A DNA stretch of 64,000 nt from NCBI RefSeq assembly GCF_004352845.1, contig NZ_SJRX01000006.1, positions 124,001-188,000 on the forward strand. Direction: 5' to 3'. Numbering within the stretch: the stretch's first letter is position 1; each line of letters opens with the position of its first letter. This document shows, piece by piece, positions 37,046 through 49,347 of this stretch. This stretch comes from Luteimonas terricola (GTDB taxonomy: Bacteria > Pseudomonadota > Gammaproteobacteria > Xanthomonadales > Xanthomonadaceae). The notes under the pieces are model-generated. The model ran no database searches and was not told the origin of the DNA. It saw only the letters and a list, made by a program, of their open reading frames with translations. Position numbers and translations under genes: made by a program.

Positions 37046-38421
37046 GCATCGTGTTCACGCGCGAGGCGGTGGCGTGCTTCCGCTTCGTCGACTGCGGCTT
37101 CGACCCGGCCACGGGCGTCGCGCGGCTGGCCTACGCCTTCGACGACGGCCCCGAGCTGGTCGAGACGGTGACCGTGCCGGGCGCGCCGTTCGTGCTGGAA
37201 GGAGCGCGCGCGGAGGCCGCGACGCAGGCGCTGCGGCTGCTGCACCTGGTCGCGGGCGTGAGTTATTACAAGGCGGCGGTGCCGGGGGACATCCGCATCG
37301 ACGGGTATGGCATCGACGACGGGACCGCGACGCTGCTGGAAGAGGTGTACCTGCACGGGCTCGGGGAGTTTGCGTATCGGAACGGCTTGGACCTGCACGG
37401 CAGGATCCGCTTTCCGCGCTCCGCTCGCCCCAAGGAAGGTGCGCGAAGGGCGGATGGGGGCAGCCTCGCGGAAAATCCCCGCGCACATGCCCTCGTCGCC
37501 ATCGGCGGCGGCAAGGACTCGCTGGTTTCCATCGAAGCCCTCCGTGCCGCCGGCATCGAGCAGACCGTGGCCTGGATCGGCGGTTCGCAGCTGATCCGCG
37601 CCTGCGCCGAGCGCACCGGCCTGCCGACGCTCAACATCGGCCGCCAGCTGGCGCCGGAGCTGTTCGAGTACAACCGCCAGGGCGCATACAACGGCCACAT
37701 CCCGGTGACCGCGATCAACTCCGCGATCCTGGCCTTCGCCGCGGTGCTGCTCGGCGCCGGCCAGGTGGTGTTCTCCAACGAGCGCTCGGCCAGCTACGGC
37801 AGCATCATCGAGGGCACCGGCGAGGTGAACCACCAGTGGTCCAAGGGCTGGGCCTTCGAGCAGGCCTTCGCCGCCCATCTCGCGCGCCACGTCGCCGCCG
37901 ACCTGCGCTACTACTCGCTGCTGCGGCCGCTGTCGGAGCTGGCGGTGGCGCGGCAGTTCGCGCGCATCGACCGCTACGACGCCTGGTTTTCCAGCTGCAA
38001 CCGCAACTTCCACCTGCTCGGCGAGCGCCCCACCAGCCGCTGGTGCGGGGTCTGCCCGAAGTGCCACTTCGTGTTCCTGGCGCTGGCGCCGTTCATGCCC
38101 AAGCCGCGGCTGGTGGGCATCCTCGGCCGCAACCTGCTCGACGATCCCGCGCAGATCCCGGGCTACGACGCGCTGATGGAGTACCGCGACCACAAGCCCT
38201 TCGAGTGCGTCGGCGAGGCGCGCGAGTCGCGCGCCGCGATGGCGGCGCTGGCGGCGCGCCCGGAGTGGCGCGAGGACGCGGTGGTGGCGCGCTTCCGCAG
38301 CGTGATCCTGCCGCAGCTCGCGGGCGACGACCTGGAGATCGCGTCGCTGCTGGTGCCGGACGAGGAGCACGGCATCCCCGACGCGGTCTGGAGCCGCCTG
38401 CGTGCGTATTTCGCAGCTTGA
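37042..38421 (+). CDS. murL: MurL, UDP-MurNAc-L-Ala-L-Glu epimerase, carrying an inserted repeat
   Basis: A 459-residue enzyme of the xanthomonad-type pathway. MurD2 adds L-glutamate to UDP-MurNAc-L-Ala and MurL then epimerises the terminal residue to D-glutamate. The PP-loop-like [11 protein letters not shown] (Lys158) for ATP and the late cysteine cluster CGVCPKCHF are visible. Residues 131-140 ([10 protein letters not shown]) are encoded by the dispersed 27-bp repeat, in frame just ahead of the nucleotide loop, and look like a tolerated surface insertion. It overlaps lysC/lysA by ATGA and murD2 by 20 bases, so all three are translationally linked. It removes the need for glutamate racemase in this step. 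Confidence 0.9.
   Translation: MSIVFTREAVACFRFVDCGFDPATGVARLAYAFDDGPELVETVTVPGAPFVLEGARAEAATQALRLLHLVAGVSYYKAAVPGDIRIDGYGIDDGTATLLEEVYLHGLGEFAYRNGLDLHGRIRFPRSARPKEGARRADGGSLAENPRAHALVAIGGGKDSLVSIEALRAAGIEQTVAWIGGSQLIRACAERTGLPTLNIGRQLAPELFEYNRQGAYNGHIPVTAINSAILAFAAVLLGAGQVVFSNERSASYGSIIEGTGEVNHQWSKGWAFEQAFAAHLARHVAADLRYYSLLRPLSELAVARQFARIDRYDAWFSSCNRNFHLLGERPTSRWCGVCPKCHFVFLALAPFMPKPRLVGILGRNLLDDPAQIPGYDALMEYRDHKPFECVGEARESRAAMAALAARPEWREDAVVARFRSVILPQLAGDDLEIASLLVPDEEHGIPDAVWSRLRAYFAA
37434..37460 (+). repeat. Dispersed 27-bp repeat core inside murL
   Basis: Same core as the copies at 6104 and 18892, differing only at the two variable positions. Here it is co-directional with the gene and read in frame, whereas in sufS it is antisense to the gene. 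Confidence 0.85.
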
Positions 38422-39841
38422 AGGCCGGCGCGTCGCGCTCTGGGGCTGGGGGCGCGAAGGTCGGGCGGCCTACCACGCGCTGCGCGGGCGGCTGCCGGAG
38501 CAAGCGCTGACCCTGTTCTGCAGCGCCGACGAGGCGGCGTCGGCCGACGCGCTGGGCGATGGCCTGCTGTCGGTCGAAACCGACGCCAGTGCCGGCCGCC
38601 TGTCGGCGTTCGAGGTCGTGGTGAAGTCACCCGGCGTCAGTCCCTATCGACCTGAAGCCATGGTCGCCGCGCGTGCGGGCACCGCCTTCATCGGTGGCAC
38701 GGCGCTCTGGTTCGGCGAACGGGCAGGGGAGGGCGAGGTCGCCCGCGGTGTCGCCTGCGTGACCGGCACCAAGGGCAAGAGCACGACGACGGCGCTGATG
38801 GCGCACCTGCTGCGCGCCGGGGGCGTGCGTACCGCGCTGGCCGGCAACATCGGCCTGCCGCTGCTGGAGCTGCTGGATGACGACGCCGACGCCTGGGCGA
38901 TCGAGCTGTCGAGCTACCAGACCGGCGACGTGGCTGCCGGCGGCGTGCGCCCGGACGTGGCGGTGGTGACCAACATCTTTCCCGAGCACCTGGACTGGCA
39001 CGGCAGCGAGGACCGCTACGTCGAGGACAAGCTGGCGCTGGTGACGCGCGCGCGACCGCGGATCGTCGTGCTCAATGCCGCCGACCCGCGGCTGGCGACG
39101 CTTGGCGCCGCGCTCGATCCCGGGACCGAAGTGTGCTGGTACGGCCGCGACGACGGTTGGCACCTGCGCGGGGACGTACTCCATCGCGGCGACACGGCGC
39201 TGTTCGACACCCGCGACGTGCCTCTGCCCGGACGCCACAACCGCGGCAACCTGTGCGCGGCGCTGGCGGCGATCGAGGCCCTGGGCCACGACGCCGCGGC
39301 GCTGGCGCCGGCGGCACGCGCGTTCCGGCCGCTGCCGCACCGCCTGCAGGTGCTGGGCGAGCGCGGTGGCACCACCTGGGTCAACGATTCCATCAGCACC
39401 ACGCCGCACGCGACCCTGGCTGCGCTGGATGTCTACCGGGGGCGGCGCGTGGCGCTGCTGGTGGGCGGCCACGACCGCGGACTGGACTGGTCGGACTTCG
39501 CTTCGCGGATGCGCAGCCATGCGCCCGCGGCGGTCGTGAGCATGGGTCGCAACGGACCGCGCATCCATGAGCTGCTGGCGCCACTGGCGGGGGACGGCGG
39601 CTTCGTCCTGCGCGAAGCGCCCGACCTTGCGGGTGCGATCGAGCAGGCGCGGGCGGCGCTGGCCGCGGGCACGCGCCCGGCGACCGGCGACGTCATCCTG
39701 CTGTCGCCAGGCGCGCCCAGCTTCGGTCCCTACCGTGACTACGTCGAACGCGGCCGCGACTTCGCGCGGCTGGGCGGCTTCGATCCCGATGCGATCGCGG
39801 CGATCCCGGGGCTGGGCATCGCGTCATCCAGCCCGGACTGA
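38402..39841 (+). CDS. murD2: MurD2, UDP-MurNAc-L-alanine L-glutamate ligase
   Basis: A 479-residue Mur ligase. The ATP loop is [10 protein letters not shown] (residues 121-130), with [12 protein letters not shown] and FPEHLDWHG in the central domain, and HNRGN and [17 protein letters not shown] in the C-terminal domain. These are MurD-like, but the gene follows murL directly, the signature of the variant that ligates L- rather than D-glutamate. I accept the GTG start at 38402, overlapping murL by 20 bases, because it yields the N-terminal Rossmann strand [12 protein letters not shown]. The 64 bases after the stop contain no clear terminator, and the ispB-type gene converges. Confidence 0.9.
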   Translation: MRISQLEGRRVALWGWGREGRAAYHALRGRLPEQALTLFCSADEAASADALGDGLLSVETDASAGRLSAFEVVVKSPGVSPYRPEAMVAARAGTAFIGGTALWFGERAGEGEVARGVACVTGTKGKSTTTALMAHLLRAGGVRTALAGNIGLPLLELLDDDADAWAIELSSYQTGDVAAGGVRPDVAVVTNIFPEHLDWHGSEDRYVEDKLALVTRARPRIVVLNAADPRLATLGAALDPGTEVCWYGRDDGWHLRGDVLHRGDTALFDTRDVPLPGRHNRGNLCAALAAIEALGHDAAALAPAARAFRPLPHRLQVLGERGGTTWVNDSISTTPHATLAALDVYRGRRVALLVGGHDRGLDWSDFASRMRSHAPAAVVSMGRNGPRIHELLAPLAGDGGFVLREAPDLAGAIEQARAALAAGTRPATGDVILLSPGAPSFGPYRDYVERGRDFARLGGFDPDAIAAIPGLGIASSSPD

Positions 39842-39905
39842 GCCGCCGGGCCAGGGTTCTCGCACTTCGCCCGTCAAACCGGCGAGTCCCGCACGACGGA
39901 CTCCG

Positions 39906-40913
39906 TCAGGCGCTGCGATCCACCGCGTGCCTGACCAGTCCGCGCAGCGCGGCCACGGCCTGGCTGTCTTCCAGGCCGTCGAGCGCGGCCTCGGCCAGGG
40001 CGGCGTATTCCCGGGCGCGGGCGATGCTGTACTCCAATCCGCCGCTGGCGTGGATCGCGGCGATCGCCTCGCCGAGCGCGTCGACATCGCCCTGCTCGAC
40101 GATCGCGCGCAGGCGCACGCGCAGCCCGTCGTCGGCCCGGGCCATGGCGTGGATCAGCGGCAGGGTCATCTTGCCCTCGGCGAGGTCGTCGCCCAGGTGC
40201 TTGCCCAGCGAAGCCTCGTCGGCGCTGTAGTCGAGCACGTCGTCGGCGATCTGGAAGGCGATGCCGAGGTTGAGACCATAGTCGTGCAGGCGCTGCTGCA
40301 CGCTTTCATCGGCGCCGGCCAGCAGCGCGCCCAGGCGCGTGGCGGCGGCGAACAGGATCGCGGTCTTGCGCTCGATCACGCGCAGGTAGGCGGTCTCGTC
40401 GACGTCCGGGTTGCGCACGTGCAGCAGCTGCAGCACCTCGCCCTCGGCGATGCGGTTGGTGGTATCGGCCAGGATCTCCTGGATCGGCATCGAGCCCAGC
40501 TCGACCATCAGCTGGAAGCTGCGCGAATACAGGAAGTCGCCAACCAGCACGCTGGCGGCGTTGCCGAACACGGCATTGGCGGTGCTGCGGCCGCGACGCA
40601 GGTCGGATTCGTCGACCACGTCGTCGTGGAGCAGGGTGGAGGTGTGGATGAACTCGACCACGGCCGCCAACTGGTGGGCGTCGGCCCCCTGGTGGCCCAG
40701 GGCGCGGGCGGCGAGCAGCAGCAGCATCGGGCGCAGGCGCTTGCCGCCGCCGGCGACGATGTGCTCGGCCACCTGGTTGACCAGGACCACGTCGGAGGCG
40801 AGTCGGCGGCGGATCAGGGCGTCCACCGCGGCCATGTCGGCGGCGGCGTAAGCCTGGACCTGAGGCAGCGGCAGGACGGAGCTGGCCGGGACGGCCTGGG
40901 CGTTGGGATCCAT
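39906..40913 (-). CDS. ispB: Octaprenyl (polyprenyl) diphosphate synthase
   Basis: A 335-residue trans-prenyltransferase making the long isoprenoid side chain of ubiquinone. Both aspartate-rich motifs are present: LLHDDVVDESDLRRG (Asp97, Asp98, Asp101) and QIADDVLDY (Asp224, Asp225, Asp228), plus GGGKRLRP near residue 56. The start ATG at 40913 lies about 20 bases downstream of a TATAAT -10 box. The upstream frame that continues past it is antisense to ssb and rmlB and is not coding. Chain length is set by residues before the first motif; octaprenyl is assumed from the family in this group. Confidence 0.9.
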   Translation of the reverse strand: MDPNAQAVPASSVLPLPQVQAYAAADMAAVDALIRRRLASDVVLVNQVAEHIVAGGGKRLRPMLLLLAARALGHQGADAHQLAAVVEFIHTSTLLHDDVVDESDLRRGRSTANAVFGNAASVLVGDFLYSRSFQLMVELGSMPIQEILADTTNRIAEGEVLQLLHVRNPDVDETAYLRVIERKTAILFAAATRLGALLAGADESVQQRLHDYGLNLGIAFQIADDVLDYSADEASLGKHLGDDLAEGKMTLPLIHAMARADDGLRVRLRAIVEQGDVDALGEAIAAIHASGGLEYSIARAREYAALAEAALDGLEDSQAVAALRGLVRHAVDRSA

Positions 40914-40938
40914 GTCGGGCGCGGTTCTGGGGGCGGCC

Positions 40939-40944
40939 ATTATA
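40939..40944 (-). promoter_or_regulatory. -10 element of the ispB promoter
   Basis: A perfect TATAAT on the minus strand lies 26 bases from the ispB ATG. The -35 region at 17-base spacing (ggctgc) is a poor match, so an activator or extended contacts may be needed. Confidence 0.45.
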
Positions 40945-41026
40945 GGGGCCGGGACCTGTCCGCAGCCCCACGCGGCGTTCCCCGACCCGGGGCCGGGTGA
41001 GCGGCGGATGGTCCCGGGCCGGCGGT

Positions 41027-41032
41027 TATACT
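41027..41032 (+). promoter_or_regulatory. -10 element upstream of ssb
   Basis: TATACT on the plus strand lies 50 bases before the ssb start codon. No good -35 accompanies it. With the ispB -10 it makes a divergent promoter pair in the 168-base gap. Confidence 0.35.
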
Positions 41033-41081
41033 CACCCTTTTCCTCTGCCAATCCCGGCGGAGAGCGAAAGGAACCCAGTTC

Positions 41082-41579
41082 ATGGCCCGCGGAATCAACA
41101 AGGTCATCCTCGTCGGCAACCTCGGCAACGATCCCGACGTCAAGTACACCCAGAGCGGCACCACGATCACCACGATCAGCGTCGCGACCACCGAGGCCTG
41201 GAAGGACAAGCAGTCCGGCCAGCAGCAGGAACGCACCGAGTGGCACCGGGTCAAGTTCTTCGGCCGCCTGGCGGAGATCGCCGGCGAGTACCTGAAGAAG
41301 GGCCGGCAGGTCTATGTCGAAGGCTCGCTGCGCACCGAAAAGTACACCGGCAAGGACGGCGTCGAGCGCTACAGCACCGACATCATCGCCAACGAGATGC
41401 AGATGCTCGGCGGCGGTGGCGAGGGTGGCTCGCGCGGCGGTGGCGGCGAGAGCGGGGGTGGGCAGCGCGGCGGCGGCGATTACCAGCGTGGCCAGCGCGA
41501 GCCGTCCCGTCCGGACCAGGGCGCCAAGCCCGGCCCCGTGTCCGATGACGGCTTCTCGGACGACGACATCCCGTTCTGA
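41082..41579 (+). CDS. ssb: Single-stranded DNA-binding protein
   Basis: A 165-residue SSB. The OB fold occupies residues 1-110 ([70 protein letters not shown]). A Gly-rich linker follows, then the acidic tip FSDDDIPF, which recruits replication and repair proteins. Length and tip are canonical for gammaproteobacteria. AAGGAA lies before the ATG. A short hairpin straddles the stop codon (gaccgccctccggcggtc, from 41578), without a U-tract. In the other direction is ispB. Confidence 0.96.
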   Translation: MARGINKVILVGNLGNDPDVKYTQSGTTITTISVATTEAWKDKQSGQQQERTEWHRVKFFGRLAEIAGEYLKKGRQVYVEGSLRTEKYTGKDGVERYSTDIIANEMQMLGGGGEGGSRGGGGESGGGQRGGGDYQRGQREPSRPDQGAKPGPVSDDGFSDDDIPF

Positions 41580-41624
41580 CCGCCCTCCGGCGGTCGCAGC
41601 AGCGTTCCAGGAGGATTCCCCCGC

Positions 41625-42680
41625 ATGCCTGTTTGGCTGGTCACCGGCGGTGCCGGTTTCATCGGCGGCAACTTCGTGCTCGAAGCGGTCGCCGCGGGTG
41701 TGCGCATCGTCAACCTCGACGTGCTCACGTACGCCGGCAACCTTGACACCCTGTCGCCGCTGGCCGGCCACCCGGACCACGTGTTCGTGCAGGGCGACAT
41801 CGGCGATGCCGGGCTGGTTGCCGGCCTGCTGGCCGGGCACCGTCCGGACGCGGTGATCAACTTCGCCGCCGAGAGCCACGTCGACCGTTCGATCGATGGC
41901 CCGGCGGCCTTCGTGCAGACCAACGTGGTCGGCACGCTGGCCCTGCTGGAGGCCGTGCGCGATTACTGGAAGACGCTGGAAGGCGACGCGAAGGACGCCT
42001 TCCGCTTCCTGCACGTGTCCACCGACGAGGTCTACGGCACCCTGGGCGACACCGGCAAGTTCCTCGAAACCACGCCGTACGCGCCCAATTCGCCGTACTC
42101 GGCGTCGAAGGCCGCCAGCGACCATCTGGTACGCGCCTTCCACCACACCTACGGGCTGCCGGTGGTCACCACCAACTGCTCGAACAACTACGGCCCCTAC
42201 CAGTTCCCGGAAAAGCTCATTCCGCTGGTGATCGCCAAGGCCCTGGCCGGCGAGTCGCTGCCGATCTATGGCGACGGCAAGAACGTGCGCGACTGGCTGT
42301 ACGTGGGCGACCACTGTTCGGCGATCCGCGCGGTGCTGGAGCGCGGCCGCGTGGGTGAGACCTACAACGTCGGCGGCGACGCCGAGCGCCAGAACATCGA
42401 AGTGGTGCGTGCGATCTGCGCCCTGCTCGACGCCGAGCGCCCGCTGGCTGGCGGCCGCGCGCGCGAAGGCTTGATCACCTATGTCACCGACCGTCCCGGA
42501 CACGATCGCCGCTATGCGATCGACGCCGCCAAGATCCAGGGCGAGCTCGGTTGGGCGCCGTCGGTGGGCTTCGAGGAGGGCATCGCGCGCACCGTGCGCT
42601 GGTACCTCGAGAACCAGCCCTGGGTGCAGCGCGTGCTTGACGGCAGCTATCGCCTGGAACGCATCGGGGTGGAGGCATGA
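41625..42680 (+). CDS. rmlB: dTDP-glucose 4,6-dehydratase
   Basis: A 351-residue SDR-type enzyme, second step of dTDP-L-rhamnose synthesis. The NAD loop is [11 protein letters not shown] (residues 7-17), the substrate region includes [15 protein letters not shown] and [12 protein letters not shown], and the [10 protein letters not shown] motif supplies the catalytic Tyr-Lys. It is preceded by AGGAGG and opens the rmlBACD operon, each gene overlapping the next by 4 bases. Rhamnose supplied here is destined for lipopolysaccharide O-chains or exopolysaccharide; no glycosyltransferase genes are adjacent in this window. Confidence 0.96.
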   Translation: MPVWLVTGGAGFIGGNFVLEAVAAGVRIVNLDVLTYAGNLDTLSPLAGHPDHVFVQGDIGDAGLVAGLLAGHRPDAVINFAAESHVDRSIDGPAAFVQTNVVGTLALLEAVRDYWKTLEGDAKDAFRFLHVSTDEVYGTLGDTGKFLETTPYAPNSPYSASKAASDHLVRAFHHTYGLPVVTTNCSNNYGPYQFPEKLIPLVIAKALAGESLPIYGDGKNVRDWLYVGDHCSAIRAVLERGRVGETYNVGGDAERQNIEVVRAICALLDAERPLAGGRAREGLITYVTDRPGHDRRYAIDAAKIQGELGWAPSVGFEEGIARTVRWYLENQPWVQRVLDGSYRLERIGVEA

Positions 42681-43564
42681 CCGCGCGTCGCGGCATCATC
42701 CTGGCCGGCGGCTCCGGCACGCGCCTTTATCCGATCACGCAGGCGATCAGCAAGCAGCTGCTCCCGGTGTACGACAAGCCGATGATCTACTACCCGCTGA
42801 GTGCGCTGATGCTCGCCGGGATCCGCGAGGTGCTGATCATCAACACCCCGCACGAGCAGGCGCTGTTCCAGCAGTTGCTGGGTGACGGTTCGCAGTGGGG
42901 CATGGACATCCGCTACGCGGTGCAGCCCAGCCCCGACGGCCTGGCGCAGGCCTACCTGATCGGCCGCGACTTCGTCGACGGCAAGCCGAGCTGCCTGGTG
43001 CTGGGCGACAACATCTTCCACGGCCACGGCTTCACCGGGATCCTCAAGCGTGCCGATGCCCGCCAGGACGGCGCCACGGTGTTCGGCTATTGGGTCCGGG
43101 ACCCCGAGCGCTACGGCGTGGCCGAGTTCGACGCCGCCGGCAAGGTGGTCGGCCTGGAAGAGAAGCCGGCCAAGCCGCGTTCCAACTATGCCGTCACTGG
43201 CTTGTACTTCTACGATGGCCGAGCCAGCGAATTTGCGGCCTCGCTCAGACCCTCTGCGCGCGGCGAGCTCGAGATCACCGATCTCAACCGCTGTTACCTC
43301 GAAGAGGGCAGCTTGCACCTCGAGCAGCTCGGTCGTGGCTACGCTTGGCTCGACACCGGCACCCACCAGTCGCTGATGGAGGCCTCGAACTTCATCGGGA
43401 CGATCGAGGCGCGCCAAGGCCAGCGCGTGTGCTGCCCCGAGGAGATCGCCTGGTCCCATGGCTGGATCGACGATGCCGACCTCGAGCGCCTTGCCGCGCC
43501 GCTGGCCAAGAATGGGTACGGCCAGTATCTGCTGTCGCTGCCCAAGCGCGGAGTGTTGCGGTGA
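42677..43564 (+). CDS. rmlA: Glucose-1-phosphate thymidylyltransferase
   Basis: A 295-residue nucleotidyltransferase making dTDP-glucose from dTTP and glucose-1-phosphate. The signature [20 protein letters not shown] lies at the N terminus, with [52 protein letters not shown] and [16 protein letters not shown] following, all conserved in RmlA. The ATG overlaps the rmlB stop (ATGA), and the gene ends in a GTGA overlap with rmlC. No unusual features. Confidence 0.96.
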   Translation: MTARRGIILAGGSGTRLYPITQAISKQLLPVYDKPMIYYPLSALMLAGIREVLIINTPHEQALFQQLLGDGSQWGMDIRYAVQPSPDGLAQAYLIGRDFVDGKPSCLVLGDNIFHGHGFTGILKRADARQDGATVFGYWVRDPERYGVAEFDAAGKVVGLEEKPAKPRSNYAVTGLYFYDGRASEFAASLRPSARGELEITDLNRCYLEEGSLHLEQLGRGYAWLDTGTHQSLMEASNFIGTIEARQGQRVCCPEEIAWSHGWIDDADLERLAAPLAKNGYGQYLLSLPKRGVLR

Positions 43565-44118
43565 AGGTGGTCGAAACCGGGCTGCCAGGCTGCGTGGTGA
43601 TCGAGCCGCAGGTGTTCGGGGACGAGCGTGGCTTTTTCTTCGAATCCTTCAACGCCGAAAGGCTGGCCGCTTACGGGCTCACGCCTGCCTTCGTGCAGGG
43701 TAACGTGTCCTCGTCCTCGCGCGGCGTGTTGCGGGGGCTGCACTACCAGTGGCCGAAGCCGCAGGGCAAGTATGTCTCGGTCGTGCAAGGCGAGGTCTGG
43801 GACGTGGTCGTCGACATCCGTAGGGGCTCGCCCACTTTCGGCAAATGGGCTGCGGCGGTGCTGAGCGCGGAGAACAAGCGCCACGTCTGGATCCCCGGGG
43901 GATTCGCTCACGGCTTCGTCACCTTGAGCGAACGCGCCGTGTTCACCTACCTCTGCACGGCAAGCTATGACCGCGCGGCAGACGCAGGCATTCGCTGGAA
44001 TGATGCCAGCCTGGCGATCGATTGGCCCGTTGCCGAGCCGGTGCTCTCAGACAAGGACGCTCGCGCGCCGTTCCTGGCCGATGTGCCCCAGGAGCGGTTG
44101 CCGGTCTACGCGCCGTGA
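43561..44118 (+). CDS. rmlC: dTDP-4-dehydrorhamnose 3,5-epimerase
   Basis: A 185-residue cupin epimerase. [17 protein letters not shown] and the catalytic-His region [19 protein letters not shown] are clear, as is [18 protein letters not shown]. The second conserved block [39 protein letters not shown] matches RmlC. The GTG at 43561 overlaps the rmlA stop (GTGA). A longer in-frame extension upstream overlaps rmlA and is not coding. Confidence 0.96.
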   Translation: MKVVETGLPGCVVIEPQVFGDERGFFFESFNAERLAAYGLTPAFVQGNVSSSSRGVLRGLHYQWPKPQGKYVSVVQGEVWDVVVDIRRGSPTFGKWAAAVLSAENKRHVWIPGGFAHGFVTLSERAVFTYLCTASYDRAADAGIRWNDASLAIDWPVAEPVLSDKDARAPFLADVPQERLPVYAP

Positions 44119-45017
44119 GGCTGCTGCTGCTGGGCGCCAACGGCCAGGTCGGCCATGCGCTGCGGAGCGAGCTGGCCTTCCTGGGCGACCTGGTCTGCAC
44201 CACGCGCAGCGGCGTGCTGTCCGATGGCAGTGCCTGCGAGACCGCTGATTTCGACGTGCCCGGGACGCTGCCGCCCCTGGTCGACCGCATCGCACCCGAC
44301 GTGGTGGTCAATGCCGCCGCCTACACGGCCGTGGACCGCGCCGAGCAGGAGCGCGACGCCGCCTTCCGCGCCAACTCGGAAGCGCCCGCGGCCCTGGCCG
44401 ACGCCTGCGCCCGCCGCGGCGCGCTGCTGGTGCATTACTCGACGGACTATGTCTTCGACGGCAGCGCCGACCGGCCCTGGCGCGAGGACGACCCGACCTC
44501 CCCGCTGGGCGCGTACGGCGCCAGCAAGCTCGCCGGCGAGGCGGCGGTCCGCGGCAGCGGTGCCCACCATATGGTGTTCCGCACCGCCTGGGTCTACGGC
44601 GCCCACGGCCACAATTTCATGCGGACCATGTTGCGCCTGGGTGCGGAGCGCGATGAGCTGGGCGTGGTCGCGGACCAGGTCGGCACACCGACCCCTGCGC
44701 GGCTCATCGCGCAGGCGACGGCTCACGCCCTGCGAACGGATCCGGGTGCCAGCGGCCTCTGGCACCTCACCGCGGCCGGAGGCACCACCTGGCATGGCTT
44801 TGCCGAGGCGATCTTCGCCGGGGCGCGGGCCCGCGGCCTGCTGGCCAAGGTTCCGCGGGTGCTGCCGATCGCCACCAGTGATTACCCGACACCCGCGCGC
44901 CGGCCGGCATATTCACGCCTGGACACCGGCAGGCTGGAGTCGGACTTCGGTATCGCGCTCCCGGAATGGGAGCAGGCGCTCAAAGCCGTTCTGGACGAGG
45001 TGGCCGCGCCCGGTTGA
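44115..45017 (+). CDS. rmlD: dTDP-4-dehydrorhamnose reductase
   Basis: A 300-residue SDR-like reductase performing the last step to dTDP-L-rhamnose. It has the NADPH loop LLLGANGQVGHAL at residues 4-16, the VVNAAAYTAVDRAEQE block, STDYVFDGSADRPWREDDPTSPLGAYGASKLAGE with the active-site Tyr-Lys, and FRTAWVYGAHGHNF. The GTG start at 44115 overlaps the rmlC stop (GTGA), completing four coupled genes. A 110-base gap without a strong terminator separates it from the S9 peptidase gene. Confidence 0.95.
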   Translation: MRLLLLGANGQVGHALRSELAFLGDLVCTTRSGVLSDGSACETADFDVPGTLPPLVDRIAPDVVVNAAAYTAVDRAEQERDAAFRANSEAPAALADACARRGALLVHYSTDYVFDGSADRPWREDDPTSPLGAYGASKLAGEAAVRGSGAHHMVFRTAWVYGAHGHNFMRTMLRLGAERDELGVVADQVGTPTPARLIAQATAHALRTDPGASGLWHLTAAGGTTWHGFAEAIFAGARARGLLAKVPRVLPIATSDYPTPARRPAYSRLDTGRLESDFGIALPEWEQALKAVLDEVAAPG

Positions 45018-45127
45018 GTCTGGAAGAATGCGTGGCACTCCCGGAGGGAGGCGGGATTCCAGTTCGCGTGCTGCACAGGGAAGAGCGTGAGCCACCGCCG
45101 AGCGGGCCACTGCAACAGGGGACATCC

Positions 45128-47101
45128 ATGTACACGTTCAGCATCCGTTTCGCTGCAGCCTTGCTGCTGGCCGTTGCATGCGCAACGCCGGCCGCGGCAC
45201 TCGACATCGAGCCGTTCATCCGCAAGTCCGAATTCGGCGAGATCACCATCTCGCCCAGTGGCGAATACCTCGCCGCAACCGTGCCGATGGAGGACACGAC
45301 CGCGCTGGTGGTGCTGCGGCGCTCCGACATGGAGATCACCGGCGGCGGCGGGCTGGGGAAGAACCGCCACGTGTCCGACATGTGGTGGGCCAATGACGAA
45401 CGGCTGCTGTTCTCGGTGGCGGAGAAGATGGGTGCGCTCGACCAGCCCCGCCAGACCGGCGACATCTACATGATGAAAGCGACTGAGCGCCGGATCGAAT
45501 CGCTGGTCGGCCAGAACGTCAACGCGATGAGCGCGGGCACGCGCCTGGGCGGCAAGAAAGCGGAGATGGTCTGGGCGCAGGTGGTGGATACGCTTCGCGA
45601 CAATCCCAACGAAGCCATCATTTCCGTGGGCGGTTTCGGCGACGATCCCTACACCCGCGCCGAGCGCCTGAACGTGGTGACCGGACGCAGGCTGCCGGTC
45701 ACCCGCGCGCCGGTGCGCAATGGCCGCTACGTAACCGATGGCGCCGGCGTGGTGCGCGCGGCCCATGGCGTCACCATCGAAAACTCGGTGAAGACCTTCA
45801 TCCGGCAGCGCGACGGGGCGGAGTGGACCCTGATCAACGACGAGGCCAGCAATGGCGTGTCCCTGATCCCGATCGGGTTCTCCGCCGACGACGCCTCGCT
45901 CTACGTCTACGCCCAGCGCAACAGCGGCACCTCGGTGATCGAGGCCTACGACATGGTGACCGGCAAGCGCACGGTCGTGCTGGCCGACGAGAAGGCCGAG
46001 CCCGAACGCGTGCTGCGCGATCCGGTCAGCGGTGTCCCCGTGGGCGTCCGCTACATGGACGGCATTGCGCGCACAGGGTTCTTCGATCCGGAATCGGCCA
46101 TTGCACGCCAGTACCGCAGCCTGGAGGCCGCCTTCCCGGGGCAGTCCGTGCTGATCACTTCGTCGACCGCCGATGGGTCGATCATGCTGTTCCACGTGTG
46201 GAGCGACCGCAATCCGGGGGAGTTCTACACCTACGACAGCGTCAACAAGCGCGCCGCGCACGTGCTGGCCACGCGGAGCTGGCACGACCCGGAAAAGATG
46301 GCGGCGATGCGCCCGATCGCGCTGCAGGCGCGCGACGGCCTGCCGCTGGCCGGTTACGTCACCCTGCCGCACGGCTCGGACGGCACCGGCCTGCCGATGG
46401 TTCTGATGCCTCATGGCGGGCCTTACGGCATCTACGACCGCTGGGCCTTCAATCCGGACGTCCAGCTCCTGGCCGCGGCCGGTTACGCGGTCCTGCAGCT
46501 GAACTATCGCGGTTCGGGCAACCACGGCCGTGCCTTCCAGCAGGCGGGCGCGCGCGAGTGGGGCGGCAAGATGCAGGACGACCTGACCGATGCGACCCGC
46601 TGGGCGATCAGTGAAGGCATCGCGGATCCCTCGCGCATCTGCATCCATGGCGGCAGCTATGGCGGCTATGCGGCCCTGATGGGCGCGGCCAAGGAACCTG
46701 ACCTCTACCGCTGCGCGTCGGGCTACGTGGGCGTGTACGACTTGCCCGCCATGCAGGCTGAGGACGCGCGTTCCAGCCGCCGGCTGGGCAACTGGTCCAA
46801 GGACTGGGTCGGCGACGATCCGGTTGCCCTGGCGGCGGTGTCGCCGAGCCGGATGGCCACCCGCATCAAGGTGCCGGTGTTCCTGGCCGCCGGTGGCGAG
46901 GACGAGGTCGCGCCGGTCGAGCACACGAGGAAAATGGAGCGCGCGCTGCAGGCGGCGAACGTTCCGGTGGAGTCCCTGTACTACCGCAACGAAGGCCATG
47001 GCTTCTACGTCGACGCCAATCGCCGGGAGTACTACTCCAGGCTGCTGGACTTCCTCGGCCGGCATATCGGCGGGAAGACCGCGGTCGCGGCGGCGGACTG
47101 A
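45128..47101 (+). CDS. Secreted S9-family peptidase (first of a pair)
   Basis: A 657-residue exported serine peptidase. The signal peptide covers residues 1-24 (ACATPAAA). A beta-propeller-like N-terminal half with short repeats (SPSGEYLAATVP, ADDASLYVYAQ) precedes an alpha/beta hydrolase. The catalytic triad is readable: Ser510 in HGGSYGGYAAL, Asp592 in GGEDEVAP, and His624 in NEGHGFY, with the oxyanion segment MPHGGPYGIYDRW. The S9 family cleaves peptides, often after proline, in the periplasm. ATG 45128 follows a weak Shine-Dalgarno. A hairpin with a T-rich tail follows the gene. Confidence 0.88.
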   Translation: MYTFSIRFAAALLLAVACATPAAALDIEPFIRKSEFGEITISPSGEYLAATVPMEDTTALVVLRRSDMEITGGGGLGKNRHVSDMWWANDERLLFSVAEKMGALDQPRQTGDIYMMKATERRIESLVGQNVNAMSAGTRLGGKKAEMVWAQVVDTLRDNPNEAIISVGGFGDDPYTRAERLNVVTGRRLPVTRAPVRNGRYVTDGAGVVRAAHGVTIENSVKTFIRQRDGAEWTLINDEASNGVSLIPIGFSADDASLYVYAQRNSGTSVIEAYDMVTGKRTVVLADEKAEPERVLRDPVSGVPVGVRYMDGIARTGFFDPESAIARQYRSLEAAFPGQSVLITSSTADGSIMLFHVWSDRNPGEFYTYDSVNKRAAHVLATRSWHDPEKMAAMRPIALQARDGLPLAGYVTLPHGSDGTGLPMVLMPHGGPYGIYDRWAFNPDVQLLAAAGYAVLQLNYRGSGNHGRAFQQAGAREWGGKMQDDLTDATRWAISEGIADPSRICIHGGSYGGYAALMGAAKEPDLYRCASGYVGVYDLPAMQAEDARSSRRLGNWSKDWVGDDPVALAAVSPSRMATRIKVPVFLAAGGEDEVAPVEHTRKMERALQAANVPVESLYYRNEGHGFYVDANRREYYSRLLDFLGRHIGGKTAVAAAD

Positions 47102-47109
47102 CCGGACCT

Positions 47110-47139
47110 CCGGGCGGGGTGCCCGGGCGTTTCGCCTTT
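47110..47139 (+). terminator. Candidate terminator after the first S9 peptidase gene
   Basis: ccgggc (47110-47115) pairs with gcccgg (47121-47126) around ggggt, followed by gcgtttcgccttt. The stem is short and the T-tract broken, so partial read-through to the second peptidase gene is likely. Confidence 0.4.
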
Positions 47140-47195
47140 GCGCCGACGGGCCCCGGCCCCTACCATCGGGCCTTTCCGCTCCGGAGTTCCGATCC

Positions 47196-49259
<2,064 letters not shown>

Positions 49260-49268
49260 TCGCCACTC

Positions 49269-49300
49269 CGCGCGGCCGGCACAGCGCTGCCGGCCGCGCG
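49269..49300. terminator. 13-bp GC hairpin after the second S9 peptidase gene
   Basis: Perfect stem cgcgcggccggca/tgccggccgcgcg with loop cagcgc, starting nine bases after the stop codon. No U-tract follows; it may act as a 3'-end stabiliser or a weak terminator before the DUF819 gene. Confidence 0.45.
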
Positions 49301-49347
49301 CGACCCTGCACCACCCATCCCGAACCGAACCGACAGGAACACTGCCG

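Noticed and set aside
41578..41595. Terminator at the end of ssb
   Set aside because: The hairpin gaccgccctccggcggtc is real but straddles the stop codon and lacks a U-tract, so it does not qualify as an intrinsic terminator.
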